This document shows positions 25,601 through 36,281 of a DNA stretch of 64,000 nucleotides, in pieces. The stretch comes from Chlamydoabsidia padenii (taxonomy: Eukaryota > Mucoromycota > Mucoromycetes > Mucorales > Cunninghamellaceae), in contig JAIWND010000006.1 in the NCBI GenBank assembly GCA_025330725.1, forward strand, positions 310,001 through 374,000. The letters run 5' to 3'. Position 1 is the first letter of the stretch; each line of letters opens with the position of its first letter. The position numbers were made by a program, and so were the translations under genes. The notes under the pieces were generated by a model, which was given only the letters and a program-made list of their open reading frames with translations, was not told where the DNA came from and did no database searches.

Positions 25601-28135
25601 GGTGGCATATCCCCCGTGATAATCCTTGTTGTGTCGCCAGTAATCGTCCCTTCCTCATTGTCTTCGGCAATAAACTTGGTATCCTTGACAAAGTGTTTCC
25701 ATTCCGCAGGGTGTAGTCGTTTCAGATATTCCAATAGAGTGACGCGAGTGGTGGTATCTTCTTCACGGATGATTTCCCGGAGTGAAAGCAGTGTCTTTTC
25801 AGCATAATGTGGCGTAAATACAGTGAATGTTGGCATTTGTTGGACAGAGCAAGGAGGAGGAATATCAGTAGATAGACTTTGAGCAAAAAAGGAGAGCCGC
25901 CGTTCAGCTTCTGAATAAGCAGGAAAGCAATCTACTTTTTTAACATTGTTGTCGAGATCAAATATAGCAGGCACCGCCAAACGCCTAGTCGATAATGAGT
26001 TATGTATAGTGGTGCCATTGCTGCTATTGCCATCACCATCGTATTCATCATCCACATCACTTGTTTTGTTATATATTTTGTACATGAGCCAATGCAAGTT
26101 GTTGACAGATAAAAGATGTTCCCGATACATGGAGATTACAATAGCATTCCACATTTGACAGCAGGCCATTTTCCGTAGTGGTGAAGTCGCCAATTCCTGC
26201 GTCGAAGTGATCTTGGTGTACATATTCCCCGGCAGCCTAGCAAACATTGTCCGCCATGAAGTCATGATAGAAATCCCCATTTGCATTGCTTGAGACACCG
26301 AGAAGACCGTGTTCCAAATAACATACCAAAGATAAGTGTCGAGAAAGAAGAGCACCAATTCCACCGAAAACATGAGAATGCTTGCCACTGCATGTATTGC
26401 ACCACACATCCAGGTTCCAAGCAAAGGGTCACGCCGACAATTGTCCATCTTCATAGTCACCATAGCAGTAATCGCATCACGAAAGGACATGGCTTGGAAA
26501 AAGTAGGTTTCCAAGAATTTGCAGACAAACACGCACATCCACATGAGAATAGAGAGAGACCGATCATTACTTGGCATGGCAGGAAAGTGAGCAGTAAAAG
26601 CCTGGGTTGCAAGATGAGGTTGACTTTTGAATCGAAAAAGCCTGGATGATGGCACGATGGCAAGTGCGATGGTGATAATCGCCCCCAATCCAAGTTGACA
26701 AGAAGATACAACGAGAGCAATCCAACTATCCCTGTCAATATATAACACATAAAAGCAGGCACCCACATGACCAGCAGCAAAGAAGGCCAAGAAGCATAAA
26801 CGTGCCACCAGTATTTTCGAGATCCGAGAAGACAGTGGTAAGTAATGGAATTCCGTCAGCGTGGAAGCGATCATCAAGATAAGTGCGACCAATCCACCCA
26901 AAGCCACCACCGACATTTTCACCGGCAAAGTATACAGTTTCTGTTCAAAGAACAAGAATCCCATATTTGCAGTCATATAGTACCAAAAAATGGCAATGTG
27001 TAAGATCCAAAACCGAGAGAAATTGGTGAAGAGATGTAACCAAGACCTTGATTCATAAAACGTTTTCCGGAAAGCCAGAGACCAGTCCACGTGAGGAAGA
27101 GCAGTGTAGCGTTCCGGCAATGGAATGTTGTTGAGTAAAGTGAGACCATCAGTGAGCACCAGCTTTGCCATTGTCTGACGATCCCAAAAAAATTGATTCA
27201 TATCATCGTAGCCAATAATGTCGTTGTGATCCTTTTCCCGGCGCACGCATTGTCCGTCTACCACAATATATGACTGATCCCTGACAAATCGATAAAGTGG
27301 TGTGATAATGTCATTTAAAAACCGATGGGAGGATGTCGTTGTTGTATCGGTCATATCAAGCTGTTGTCGATTATCGTCCGCCGTCTTGAATATAAAACAC
27401 AGCAATTCAGGCATATAACGCAATGTGCTTGCTTCACCCCATATTAACAAGTAGAGGATCAGTTGAGCCATACGATCTTGATCAGACATTTCCACCATTT
27501 TTGTATGCCATTCACTTTTCGCTTGTTCCAACAATTGACTTTTAGTATGACAGGTAGTACCGGCTTGTGGTCGAGTGTCCAAATCCAATTGAGCAGCAAA
27601 ATACCAGATACGATAATTAGCATGTTCACCACCTATATAATCGGCATGGAGTGACCAGAGTGCTTGAGTAGGCGTCATTCGAGATGAGCGCGAATCCAGT
27701 AATGTTAAGAGATGGTCATAAATGTTGGTGACGTTATCATGTTGGAATCCATAGTGTTGTTCAAACTTTAGGAAGATTTGTTCGACTTCAGATAAAGACA
27801 GTGGAGATTCATGTATGTTCCAGTTGGGGTATAATAGGGTGGTGTTGGTTGAAGTAGAAGAATGTCTATTGTAGCTGGAAGTTGTTGATTTTGTAGCTAT
27901 AAATAGTTAAAGAATCAAGATAAGAGGTTAGTCTCTACAAACATATAAACCCATATTTCCTTGTTGCTTTTAACTTTCTATTCACTGACCTGTTATGATA
28001 ACAACAGCAAAGATTATTTAACGGAAAAGAAAAGAGAGCGAGAAAAGAAAAAGGAAGAAAGGAAGTTAAAATAACGATTATTTAAATCCCGCCGCCTTTG
28101 GCATAATTACCTATAATGGATGGATCATTTGCCAT
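22648..28135 (-). CDS. FKS1: 1,3-beta-glucan synthase catalytic subunit (GT48)
   Basis: The main exon 27896-23080 plus exon 23001-22648 and a proposed 25-nt first exon (28135-28111) give 1732 codons (1731 aa), typical for Fks proteins. The FKS N-terminal domain is clear (YDHLLTLLDSRSSRMTPTQA, ALWSLHADYIGG, YRIWYFAAQLDL). Hydrophobic blocks flank a large cytosolic catalytic region with GT48 hallmarks (FRFLVAMQRYAKF, VRLPGNPILGDGKSDNQNHA, YADNQDNYLEE-type, [47 protein letters not shown]). The C-terminus has the REYVCKIVEMS and FILGHLILF helices. The plasma-membrane enzyme makes wall beta-1,3-glucan from UDP-glucose under Rho1 control and is the echinocandin target. The start is uncertain: an alternative ATGG near 27951 joined by a GTTTAT donor would give MATKS, and a promoter-like AAATCCCGC at 28084 lies inside the first intron of my model. 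Confidence 0.95.
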
Positions 28136-29479
28136 GGTGGGTATAAAAGTTTGACGATTATCATGGTATTGGTCTTCTTGACTATATATATATAGATATA
28201 GATATACATAATGGTAAGCATCCATCATGATGGTTGATCGCGTATGAAAGAAAAAAAAAACTTACCAGCCGTTTAAAGAAGTTGCCAGGTGTTGCATAAT
28301 GCTGCTGGTAATAGTTTCAAATTGTTCGATGAAATACAAATACAGAATCCTTTTCCACTTGCAATAACGGAAAAGAAAGAAGATGAAAGAGTAAAAGATA
28401 ATGAAATTATAAGTTGGTTCATATCATTCATTGAATGTAAGGGGGTTCAAAAAGGTATAATCAATACCATATTGATAACATCGAGCATTCCTTCAAATTA
28501 CATGTCGCTCATCGGGAAGACAATCTCTCTCTCTCTTTTTTTTATCTCTTCTTTTCTTCTTTTTCTTCTATTGATATCAAGTCCTTTCCTAATTTACTTG
28601 TTAAACTCATCATCTCCCTTATCGAGCATTCATGCCAATCTTCTGTATTAAATATTTCAAACGCCGACAGTGTGAAAAAAATATGCGACATACATCGATA
28701 TGAAAGGGGATATGTGTCATCGAAATAAAAAAACAGAATCGCATGATCGTGTATACTTGTGCTATAGGTTGATCCAGAGAGTTCTTTTCATGCGAATAGC
28801 ATTCTTAGCAATCTCACGGGAATGTGGGCTCCCCCTCCTTTTTTGACATCTCGATCCCCTGCTTTGAACTATTAAAGCGCCGATTGAATAAGAGCATGAT
28901 TAATAGAACTTTAGTTAAAGAGGGAATGATTTGCCTGACAGGTAATCTTTTATAGTGGTAATCAATAGCCACTTTTTTGTTGATCTGTAGAATCCTGATC
29001 TAGGTGATTCATTACAAAAGAAGAAGAAATAAACTCGCGGAGTGGGAAATGTGCCATGTTTCTGCCTGCTTATGTTTGAACAAAACGTGCAATGTGGTGA
29101 CACAAGATATATAAACCACATTTCTTTTCCAATAAGGGACAGTGAAGTAAAATTCATCAACTGTTGATTTGGTTATTCTTTTTTTTTTTCGAAATCCCTC
29201 ATGATCTTGATAGGAAATTATATTAATAGCTTGTGGTTAGGTAAAGACCCAATTCTATCCAAAAAAGAAAGAACAAGTTGGGCAACGAATCACCTCTTCT
29301 TTTTCCCTCATTGGTGTACGGTGGTTGAAAATAGGTACATGTCGGACTTTTCTGTCAATTCGGTATTTAGGTTACACAAGTTCCCTCTTCCATCCCACCC
29401 TACCCTTGAAAATAAAAAGGATGGTTATTTTTATCCTCTTCCTTCTTCTTCCTTTTCTTCACCACGACTCACTCTTATT
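28136..29479. promoter_or_regulatory. Divergent spacer between FKS and Kre9-like gene
   Basis: 1.34 kb between divergent starts. It holds TATA-type repeats near 28184, two AAACGCCG/AAAGCGCCG elements (about 28651-28662 and 28870-28880), and a pyrimidine-rich leader before 29480. A 120-codon ORF at 28289-28651 (+) is Ser/Leu/Phe low-complexity in its second half and I do not call it. Confidence 0.45.
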
Positions 29480-30210
29480 ATGAAGTTCACCGCTATTACC
29501 ACCCTTTTTGCCCTTGCTGTATCCACTGTGTTTGCTCAAAACGTCACTGACACTGGTGTTGCTATCAACATCCCTGCTCGAGGTGTAAGTATGATCTTAT
29601 TACTTTATGATTTCAGGGTCTAATATTTTGTTATTGTATATAGGATGTCTGGAATGCTGGCACCACTCAAACCATCAAGTTCACCATGACTGATCCTTCT
29701 ATTACTACTATTGATGGTATTGTCTTGATGGGTGGTGATCAAAGCAACTTGCAAGCTTACCTCCTTGTTGCTTCCAATGTTCCTGTCAATGGTGGTCAAT
29801 ACGCCTGGAGCATCCCCAAGAACGTTCCTACCATGCCCTCTTGTAAGTTGTCCCTCGAAAAAAAAAAAAAAAAAAAAAAAATCAATGCCCGACTCACACT
29901 TTTTTTTTTTTTTCTTCTTTTACCAGTTGCTCTCGTATTCAAGACCAGCAAAGGTCTTAGCTACTCTCCTTACTTCACTATCATTGGTGCCGCTCCTGGT
30001 CAAAATGCTCTTAACGCCACTTCCATTGATTTCAATCATTTGCCTACTGCCACTTCTACTGGTGCTGCTTCCTCTGGTGCTTCCTCTGGTGCTAGTTCCA
30101 CTGCTTCCGGATCTGCTGGTGCCAAGCCAAGCAACGCTGGTGAAAACTTGAAGGCTGGTGTCTTTGGTATGGTCTCTGCTGCTGCTGCTGTTGCCGTCCT
30201 TGCCCTTTAA
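29480..30210 (+). CDS. Secreted Ser/Ala-rich GPI-anchored protein, Kre9/Knh1-like
   Basis: Exons 29480-29584, 29644-29842 and 29927-30210 give 196 codons (195 aa). Signal peptide MKFTAITTLFALAVSTVFAQ, then a domain of about 100 residues (GDVWNAGTTQTIKFT, ASNVPVNGGQYAWSIP, SYSPYFTIIG) that fits the Kre9/Knh1 N-terminal Ig-like family of fungal wall proteins. A Ser/Ala/Gly-rich stalk follows, ending in hydrophobic AAAAVAVLAL, a good GPI-attachment signal. It likely sits at the plasma membrane or wall and takes part in glucan organisation, consistent with the divergent FKS neighbour. Codon use is biased (GGT, GCT, TCC), suggesting high expression. Intron 2 has back-to-back A and T runs. Confidence 0.85.
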
Positions 30211-30366
30211 ATTTTATTCCACAAACAATCCTCTCACCACCACTACATTTATAATCACTATTAACACAAAACAATAAACATATACTTTTAATATTTGCAT
30301 TTTATTCATCAAATAAAAAACATTATCAACTATAATTCTATTCTGGTCCATAGTTTTTGTTGTCGA

Positions 30367-30755
30367 TTAGGGGTTAAGATCCAATAGCCAAAAGGGTGCT
30401 GGTCCGTCTTCTTCAGTATTTGTGGTAGGTTCGTCCTTTTTCGTATCACTGTTATCATCCGACATGCTTTCGTTATCCGAACTTTCAACTATATTAAAGC
30501 AGAAGAGAAACAGTTAGTAAAGAATCCATTTTTATTGTTATTTGATCAACTTACATTTGTCTTCAGGGATAGGTTGTGATGAGTGCTGCCAATAGAGTAA
30601 ACCACGTCGGATACGTTCTTCGTCTGGGTATGGTTTTTCAAAGTACACCTTGACATCGCGGTTCATAAGGTCAAAGTTAGGAGGTGCTGAGGTATATTTG
30701 GATAGTTTGGAAGCATAGGATAGAATGTCGGTGAATTGGATATTGGCTATGTTGT

Positions 30756-30801
<46 letters not shown>

Positions 30802-31283
30802 CATGTTGTGAGTATTCTGTTTTGGAAGAAGTGGGGAAGGTTACTTTTACCTTTTTTTGCATATTCCGTTGCCTGGATTTCTTTTTTCGCTACATTGAGT
30901 GTTTGTTCAAGATCTTGATTCGCCATGTTCAGTTTTTCAACCATTGATAATAGTGTTACTTGATGTTCTTGAATTTCATCCTGTACCTTTATGATTTGTT
31001 GTTGACGGGCTTGATGCTCACCAACTAGAGCAAAACGTAAAGTAAAATAAAAGATGAGTATGGTTGTGGATAGTTAAACTGATTGTTGTTACTTACTTTG
31101 ATCTAAAGCCAGTTGAAGTTGTGTGTCCACCTTGATCATTTCTTGTATATAGAATTCCGGACTTTGGTTAAGATCTAAAGGAGAATCTTCAGCAACCTGT
31201 ATGAGTGATTGGAAGTATCGTTGTGACACCAAGGTATATTCAGTTAACAGATCATTGACCTGATCACGCAAAGAGGATGTCAT
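30367..31283 (-). CDS. MED4: Mediator complex subunit 4
   Basis: Four exons between ATG 31283 and TAA 30367. Order: N-terminal helix (SSLRDQVNDLLTEYTLVSQRY), central coiled coil (QARQQQIIKVQDEIQEHQVT), then the Med4 core IQFTDILSYASKLSKYTSAP and the C-terminal signature KPYPDEERIRRGLLYW, followed by an acidic Ser/Asp tail ending PFWLLDLNP. Med4 belongs to the Mediator middle module that couples activators to RNA polymerase II; it acts in the nucleus. Length of about 210-220 residues fits fungal Med4. Intron 2 holds a GA microsatellite of about 40 bp. The start is 130 bp from the divergent FRA10AC1 gene. Confidence 0.9.
30761..30800. repeat. GA/CT microsatellite
   Basis: Perfect (GA)n of about 38 bp within an intron of MED4. 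Confidence 0.9.
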
Positions 31284-31413
31284 TGTGAGTAAAAAAAAAA
31301 AAAGAAGAGACGAGAAGAGAAGAGGAAATGAAAAATCGAATTGAACCACATAAAATTGAATTTTCAAATTCCGCATTTTCTTCCCTTCTCTTTTCAGTTT
31401 ACTTTTTTTAATC
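31284..31413. promoter_or_regulatory. Shared MED4/FRA10AC1 bidirectional promoter
   Basis: Only 130 bp separate two divergent ATGs. In the middle is TTTTCAAATTCCGC (31361-31374), a one-base variant of the recurrent AAATCCCGC element; it lies 40 bp from one ATG and 83 bp from the other. Confidence 0.6.
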
Positions 31414-32381
31414 ATGGGGAAGTTTGTTTTTAGCAAGGAATTACGAGGCGTGGATGCTGTAAGTATATATACATGTATTAAATATACCGTCTGTCATTTA
31501 CAAACTTTCTTCTTTTTATAGTATACACGACATAAAAAACTACTTAGGGGATATGAATCATACAAGGGCGCTGTGGCCTCAAGGACCCACGCTCACAATC
31601 CAGAATATGACATTTTACGCAAACACCACAAGTAAGCAAATTGAAGCAATAAACTCAAAAAGAAATTACCACTCATTCTTGATTACTTTATATACTATAG
31701 GTTTATTTTATCCTCTGTTGATAATACTGACGATAGCACCATGACTTGGGAACAACGCCTGGCCAAAAAGTACTATGATCAACTCTTCAAGGAATATGCT
31801 CTTTGTGAACTCTCTCGGTACAAGCATGGTCAAATAGCTTTACGATGGCGAACAGAAAACGAAGTGGTGATGGGAAAAGGACAATTTATCTGCGCAGCAT
31901 GTGAAGAAACTGATGACTTGACCAGCTGGGAAGTCAACTTTGGTTACCTCGAAGACGGAATGAAGAAGAACGAACTGGTCAAGGTCAGACTCTGCCCTGG
32001 TTGCTCGGATAAACTCAACTACAAGACACAAAAACGGCGGACGAAGAAAATGGAAAAGGGCATCACTCATGGTAAACGAAAGAGACGATACAGCAATGAT
32101 GATGATGGAAGCGATAGTGATGCTTCAAGTCATAAAAGGAAACGACGATCTGGATCAAATGGTCACAGTGATCATGAAGGTGATGATTATGATAATGACA
32201 AGTCTTCATCTGAAAAGCACAATGGTAAGTAGAAGAAGAATAGCAGGGGAATGTAGTACTATTGATTCTATTGTTTGATTTTTTATTAGCATCTTCTATT
32301 TGGACCAAGGATTGGGATGACAAGGATGACAAGACCAAGGACGAAGAATTCGAAGACTACTTTGCTGACCTTTTACAATAA
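31414..32381 (+). CDS. FRA10AC1: FRA10AC1-like nuclear protein
   Basis: Exons 31414-31458, 31522-31631, 31701-32224 and 32290-32381 give 257 codons (256 aa). The conserved core is YYDQLFKEYALCELSRYKHG, ALRWRTENEVVMGKGQFICA, a CxxC zinc-knuckle-like pair, SWEVNFGYLEDG and VKVRLCPGCSDKLNY, as in the FRA10AC1 family. Downstream are basic and acidic stretches (KRKRRYSNDDDGSDSD) that suggest nuclear localisation, and an acidic C-terminus EEFEDYFADLLQ. The human relative is a spliceosome-associated nuclear protein; the exact fungal role is inferred. All junctions restore the frame. Confidence 0.92.
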
Positions 32382-32805
32382 TTAGTCATATATCACCCTC
32401 CCCAACCATCATCTAGTTTAGAAAATATTATCTCATTTAATAAAGAAACATTATATTTAAACAACTTGTTTACTTGTCTTACTATCCATCCATATATGCA
32501 CAAATTATCTCGTTTTAAACGCCGCCATGGCCCAAATTAATTGAACACTCCCTTTTTTTTTGCATTGACTCGGTCAAACATACACCGTTTCCACAAGCCG
32601 ATGCTACTTTTCTCCTACTATATATCCAAAGCAACTATACACAATGACCTCTTATAGTACTATATCAACTATGATGCGGCCCAACAAGAAAAATACAAAG
32701 TGGGTCAGAGATTGCAATTCAAAAATGGAAATCAAGGCGACACATGGAAAGGAGAAATACCATAGAATGTGTCATTTTATTAAAATTGTTCATAATACAA
32801 AACCA
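32382..32805. other. Convergent spacer with possible relic ORF
   Basis: Contains TTTTAAACGCCGCC (32513-32526), a TATATATCC stretch and an ATG at 32644. In one frame, after a TATAG acceptor-like site, sequence reads NYDAAQQEKYKVGQRLQFKN and continues 13 residues to a stop at 32771, which looks protein-like but has no start. It may be a decayed gene fragment; no family recognised. Confidence 0.3.
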
Positions 32806-33408
32806 TCAAACCCACCAGTGATGAAGGGTGCCCCAATGAGACCAAATCAATAGACCAAGGATGAGCAGAAGAAAAAAGAAGGAGACAAAGCTAAGTAAAC
32901 GATTAAACCGAGAGTAGCAGTAACTATCATGGAATATATGATTTACTACATAATAGGATTCCATAGGTGGTTCTTTACTAAGGTACCACCCTAGCCACCA
33001 ACAAGGAAAGAATAGAAATCCAAACAGGAACAAGAGTGATTGGGTGTGGAAGGTCTTGTTCTTCGGAAGGTCAATGGCGGTCTTTGCAAATTGACACGGC
33101 GGTGATTCAATTGTATGAGAAGGGTTCATGCGTGGATGAAGATGCCATAAAATGTCGGGCACGGGTGGGAAACGCATTGAAAAAGTCGAAGAGGGTCGAG
33201 TGGTTTCACCCAGAGAGGAAAGACTCCAAGTGTCACGATGAAGAAAGCTGGGTAAAGATGGTTTAGCTGGCGTGAAACAACCTTGAAGCGATCGACGGAA
33301 ATAGGAGGGCCAGGTACCGGGTCGAAGGTACTTGAAGGAGGGTGTGTCAGTGTAATGAGTTTCCGTTTGTTTGAAAACACTAGTAGGTAATGAGAGTCGA
33401 TTAGTCAT
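32806..33408 (-). CDS. Fungal membrane protein of unknown function
   Basis: A single-exon 200-aa ORF. The first 125 residues are hydrophilic, Ser/Thr/Pro-rich and disordered-looking (MTNRLSLPTSVFKQTETHYT). The C-terminal 75 residues hold two transmembrane segments, FLFGFLFFPCWWLGWYL and SFVSFFFLLLILGLLIW, separated by a short loop with a basic SRFNRLL. The WW-G motif in the first segment and the NR-loop recall a small fungal family of tail-helix membrane proteins, but I cannot name it. A GA microsatellite lies directly upstream of the ATG. Confidence 0.65.
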   Translation of the reverse strand: MTNRLSLPTSVFKQTETHYTDTPSFKYLRPGTWPSYFRRSLQGCFTPAKPSLPSFLHRDTWSLSSLGETTRPSSTFSMRFPPVPDILWHLHPRMNPSHTIESPPCQFAKTAIDLPKNKTFHTQSLLFLFGFLFFPCWWLGWYLSKEPPMESYYVVNHIFHDSYCYSRFNRLLSFVSFFFLLLILGLLIWSHWGTLHHWWV

Positions 33409-33425
33409 ATGTTATAAAAATAAAT

Positions 33426-33463
<38 letters not shown>

Positions 33464-33669
33464 AGAAGGTCGACATAGATGGTTTTACATTTGTGTGGAA
33501 GACAGTATACATATTTTCATTATTGGCTTTATTGTAATCAATCAAACAATTCCGAATAGATTGATCCCCCCCCTGAGTATAACAATAAAAAGTAAGGAGT
33601 TATATAAGACTTTGAAGTTTATTGAGAAGAGTATAAAACCATATAAAATAAAGGAAGACTATAAGTAAC

Positions 33670-35261
33670 CTAGTTTTCTTGTACCCCTTCACCAGTTGCA
33701 TCCACCACTTCGGCACCCACATCCAAGAATCCATAGTTCGAGCATACTTCCACCACAAACTCTGCATCTTCCACCTTCATTTTTTCCAGCACCTTGTTGA
33801 TAGCATCCAGGCTTCCTGTTTCCAGAGCAGTACGGAAATTTGGCGGTAAAGAGCGATACACCTCCAAAACCTTGGCACCATTCTCCGAATTGGCGAGTTC
33901 CGGGTCATCTTCTTTAGGGATTCGCACGGTCAATTCAGATCCATCAGCAAGAGGTTGCAACTGAATGGTTTCCACCGGTTGAGCATTGGCTTCTTGTTCT
34001 TGAATGATTTCCGCACACCGAGTTTCGATTCGTTGATAGGTCTTGGTCACATCGTCAGCAAACATCCGCCGAGCTTGTTCGTTGGAGCCTTGCATCCGTT
34101 GGAAGAAGATGTTGATGCCGTCCCGCCCTAGCTGTCCACAGTATTGAAGTGTCAAGGATTGGATCACACAGTTCTTGGCAAACCGCGCTTCACCACGAAG
34201 TTGTGATGTAAACGCCTCGGCAAGGATTTGATCCGCAATCTTTTCATTCACAATGTCGCTGTGTTTTTGGAGGTATTTCAGACTGGGTGCAAAGCCTTCA
34301 AGTTTGGCGAAAGCGGCGGCTTGAGGTGATAGTTCAATATCAGCACCATCATCATCGTCATCGTCTTCATCGTCAGCTTCGGTGCCGTCATTACTACTGA
34401 TTGATGGTGTTTTGGTGCTGCTGCTGGTAGGTTTAGCTGCATCGGCCAGGGACTAGTCAGAAGGAAGAGAGGAGCTCTTGCGTTAGTGACATGTTTCCTC
34501 GTCCAAGCTATATTATGTATCCTTGTATCTTACCAGATCCTTCATTTTAGTATTAGGGTTCAAAGTTTCCGTGACCTTTTCCTTTTTCTTGACAGTTTTC
34601 TTGGGACCACTGGAGGTATTCAACACCTATTATATTGCACCCCCCCCCAATAAAAAAGCATTTATTAATACCTATAACATAATCATCCTTTTTATTTCTC
34701 CTGGCCCAATAGACTTACCGTTCGGTTAGAAGTTTCATGAAACATATTTTCACTTGTCATCTTCTTGTTCGATTCCTTGGTGAGTTTATCCAGTTCAGCT
34801 TGAGCATCAGCACAGACCTTTTGAGTAGTAGCGAGAGTTTGTTCCAGGCGAGCCAATAATGATTTCTTGATAGTTTCTTCAGAAGATTGTTCCAGTCCAG
34901 TCTTGATTTGTTGTACCATGGTTTCAAAGACCTGATCCAAAGACATACCATCCTTTGCTTGTTGTTGAGCCAGTCCTTGTTCCCGCGCCTTTTGTTGTTG
35001 TTCACCAATAGCCACCAAAACATCTTGCACACCTTTAGTGGTCAGGATGGTTATGAGATGTTGGATTTGTTCTACCGTTCGTTTTTGTTGAGGGATTATT
35101 TGTTCCAGTTGATCCATCTTGGCACGTCGTTCCGCCCGTTCTTGATGTATGGCTTGTTGCTTCCACCTGATCATTGACCGCTTGTCCACGTTAGGATGCA
35201 CCTCGATATCGGAATCATCAGATAACTCTAAATTATCCCACTTGCTATAATCCAAAGGCAT
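33670..35261 (-). CDS. CDC37: Hsp90 co-chaperone Cdc37
   Basis: Exons 35261-34719, 34626-34534 and 34452-33670 give 473 codons (472 aa). The invariant Cdc37 N-terminus MPLDYSKWDNLELSDDSD is intact; the serine in ELSDDSD is the CK2 site needed for kinase-client binding. A long helical hairpin follows, then the Hsp90-binding middle domain (FAPSLKYLQKHSDIVNEKIA, AKNCVIQSLTLQYCGQLGRD, GINIFFQRMQGSNEQARRMF) and a C-terminal domain (YRSLPPNFRTALETGSLDAI). An acidic linker (DDEDDDDDDGADIEL) separates them. It recruits protein kinases to Hsp90 in the cytosol. Exact AAATCCCGC lies 105 bp upstream of the ATG. Confidence 0.97.
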
Positions 35262-35918
35262 TGAGTATGGTAGGTTTGAATATAAAATAGAATCAATGAG
35301 AAGAAAGAAAAAAGGAAAAGAAGGAGCCAGAAAAAAAAAAAGAAGGTGGTAAATTGTCTTTTTTCAAATCCCGCTACCCCTCCACCAAGTCAACTCCACA
35401 TTGCAAACTGTATAAACATCAGTATCATAAAGTTAGCCTCTTGTGAACCATGTTTTATCATCAATCAAATGAATACAGTAGACTTGTTATTTTGGAAAAA
35501 TATGATAATGGGATGTTCAAATCAAGTAAGGTGTTAACTAGCAGAGCTCATGCGGGATATGAACGACTATAATCGGGATTTGAAAAAAACCATGAACTTT
35601 CAAACACACAAAAGACCTTCTGGCTTTTGCATGATTTCTATGAATAATCCGAGATACAAAGAAGCACCACACCCTCACTTGAACAAATAGAAATAAACAT
35701 TTATTTTCTTTCAAGTAAAGTTTTTCTCCAGCTTGATAATATATCTTGAATGCAAAGCGAGGATGAGGCGGTGTTTAAAATAAGCATATACTATCTGCCC
35801 TGTCAAATCGATTATGATCATTTTTGAAAATGGGGTTGGTTTTTATCAAAGCAAGGTTTAAACAAGAGCCATATTTTTATTTTTATTTTATAAAAAAAAT
35901 CATGTATGATGACAAAGA
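35262..35918. promoter_or_regulatory. CDC37 promoter and spacer
   Basis: TTTTCAAATCCCGC at 35361-35374 is the CDC37-side promoter motif. A second partial copy (AATCGGGATTTGAAA, about 35571-35585) and TGCGGGATATGA (35551) occur further up. The rest holds no recognisable gene. Confidence 0.5.
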
Positions 35919-36281
35919 CTAGTGGTGATAATGCAAGTAGCGAGCCAGAGCGATGTCTCTAGGTAGAACTGTTTTGCGCTTATTATGATCAGCAATTACT
36001 TGACTGTCCCGAAGGAGAGCGACAGTATGACCCTCAGCGGCTTCTTGTAAAATGGCAATGGCAGCGCTTTGGAAATGGATGTCAGGATCTATTTCTCTTG
36101 CAACACCACGTAACACGGCTTGAAACTCTCGCTTATCGATCAAAAGGTCAGAGGAGTCTTGAGACTCTTTGATTTCTCGATTGGCTGTCTCTTCAATGAT
36201 ATCTCCACGAGAGAGTTTTTTAATATCCAGTTTTACAGACATGGTTGTTGTTTGCCTAGTGGATGATGTACCGGGATTCAT
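35919..36281 (-). CDS. Highly divergent histone H3-like protein
   Basis: A single exon of 121 codons (120 aa). Residues 35-116 align without gaps to the H3 histone fold: REIKESQDSSDLLIDKREFQ, AVLRGVAREIDPDIHFQSAA, IAILQEAAEGHTVALLRDSQ, VIADHNKRKTVLPRDIALAR. The register equals H3 minus 14. Conserved: R49/E50/I51, F67, F84-Q85-S86, LQEA, H113, K115-R116, P121, D123, A127-R128. Changed: K56 to D, R63 to D, K79 to D, R83 to H, C110 to I, K122 to R. The tail (MNPGTSSTRQTTTMSVKLDI) is about 15 residues shorter and lacks the K4/K9/K14/K27/K36 contexts. There is no CENP-A-type loop-1 insertion. ATG 36281 is the first in-frame ATG; the frame stays open six codons further up to an acceptor-like TTTAG, so a small upstream exon is possible. 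It is probably a nucleosomal variant, or an H3-fold transcription or DNA-repair subunit. Confidence 0.75.
   Translation of the reverse strand: MNPGTSSTRQTTTMSVKLDIKKLSRGDIIEETANREIKESQDSSDLLIDKREFQAVLRGVAREIDPDIHFQSAAIAILQEAAEGHTVALLRDSQVIADHNKRKTVLPRDIALARYLHYHH

Noticed and set aside
23182..26649. Plus-strand ORFs opposite the glucan synthase
   Set aside because: They are antisense shadows of the conserved FKS coding sequence.
28289..28651. 120-codon ORF (+) in the FKS/Kre9-like spacer
   Set aside because: The second half is Ser/Leu/Phe/Ile low-complexity from CT-rich DNA; no recognisable domain or conserved start context.
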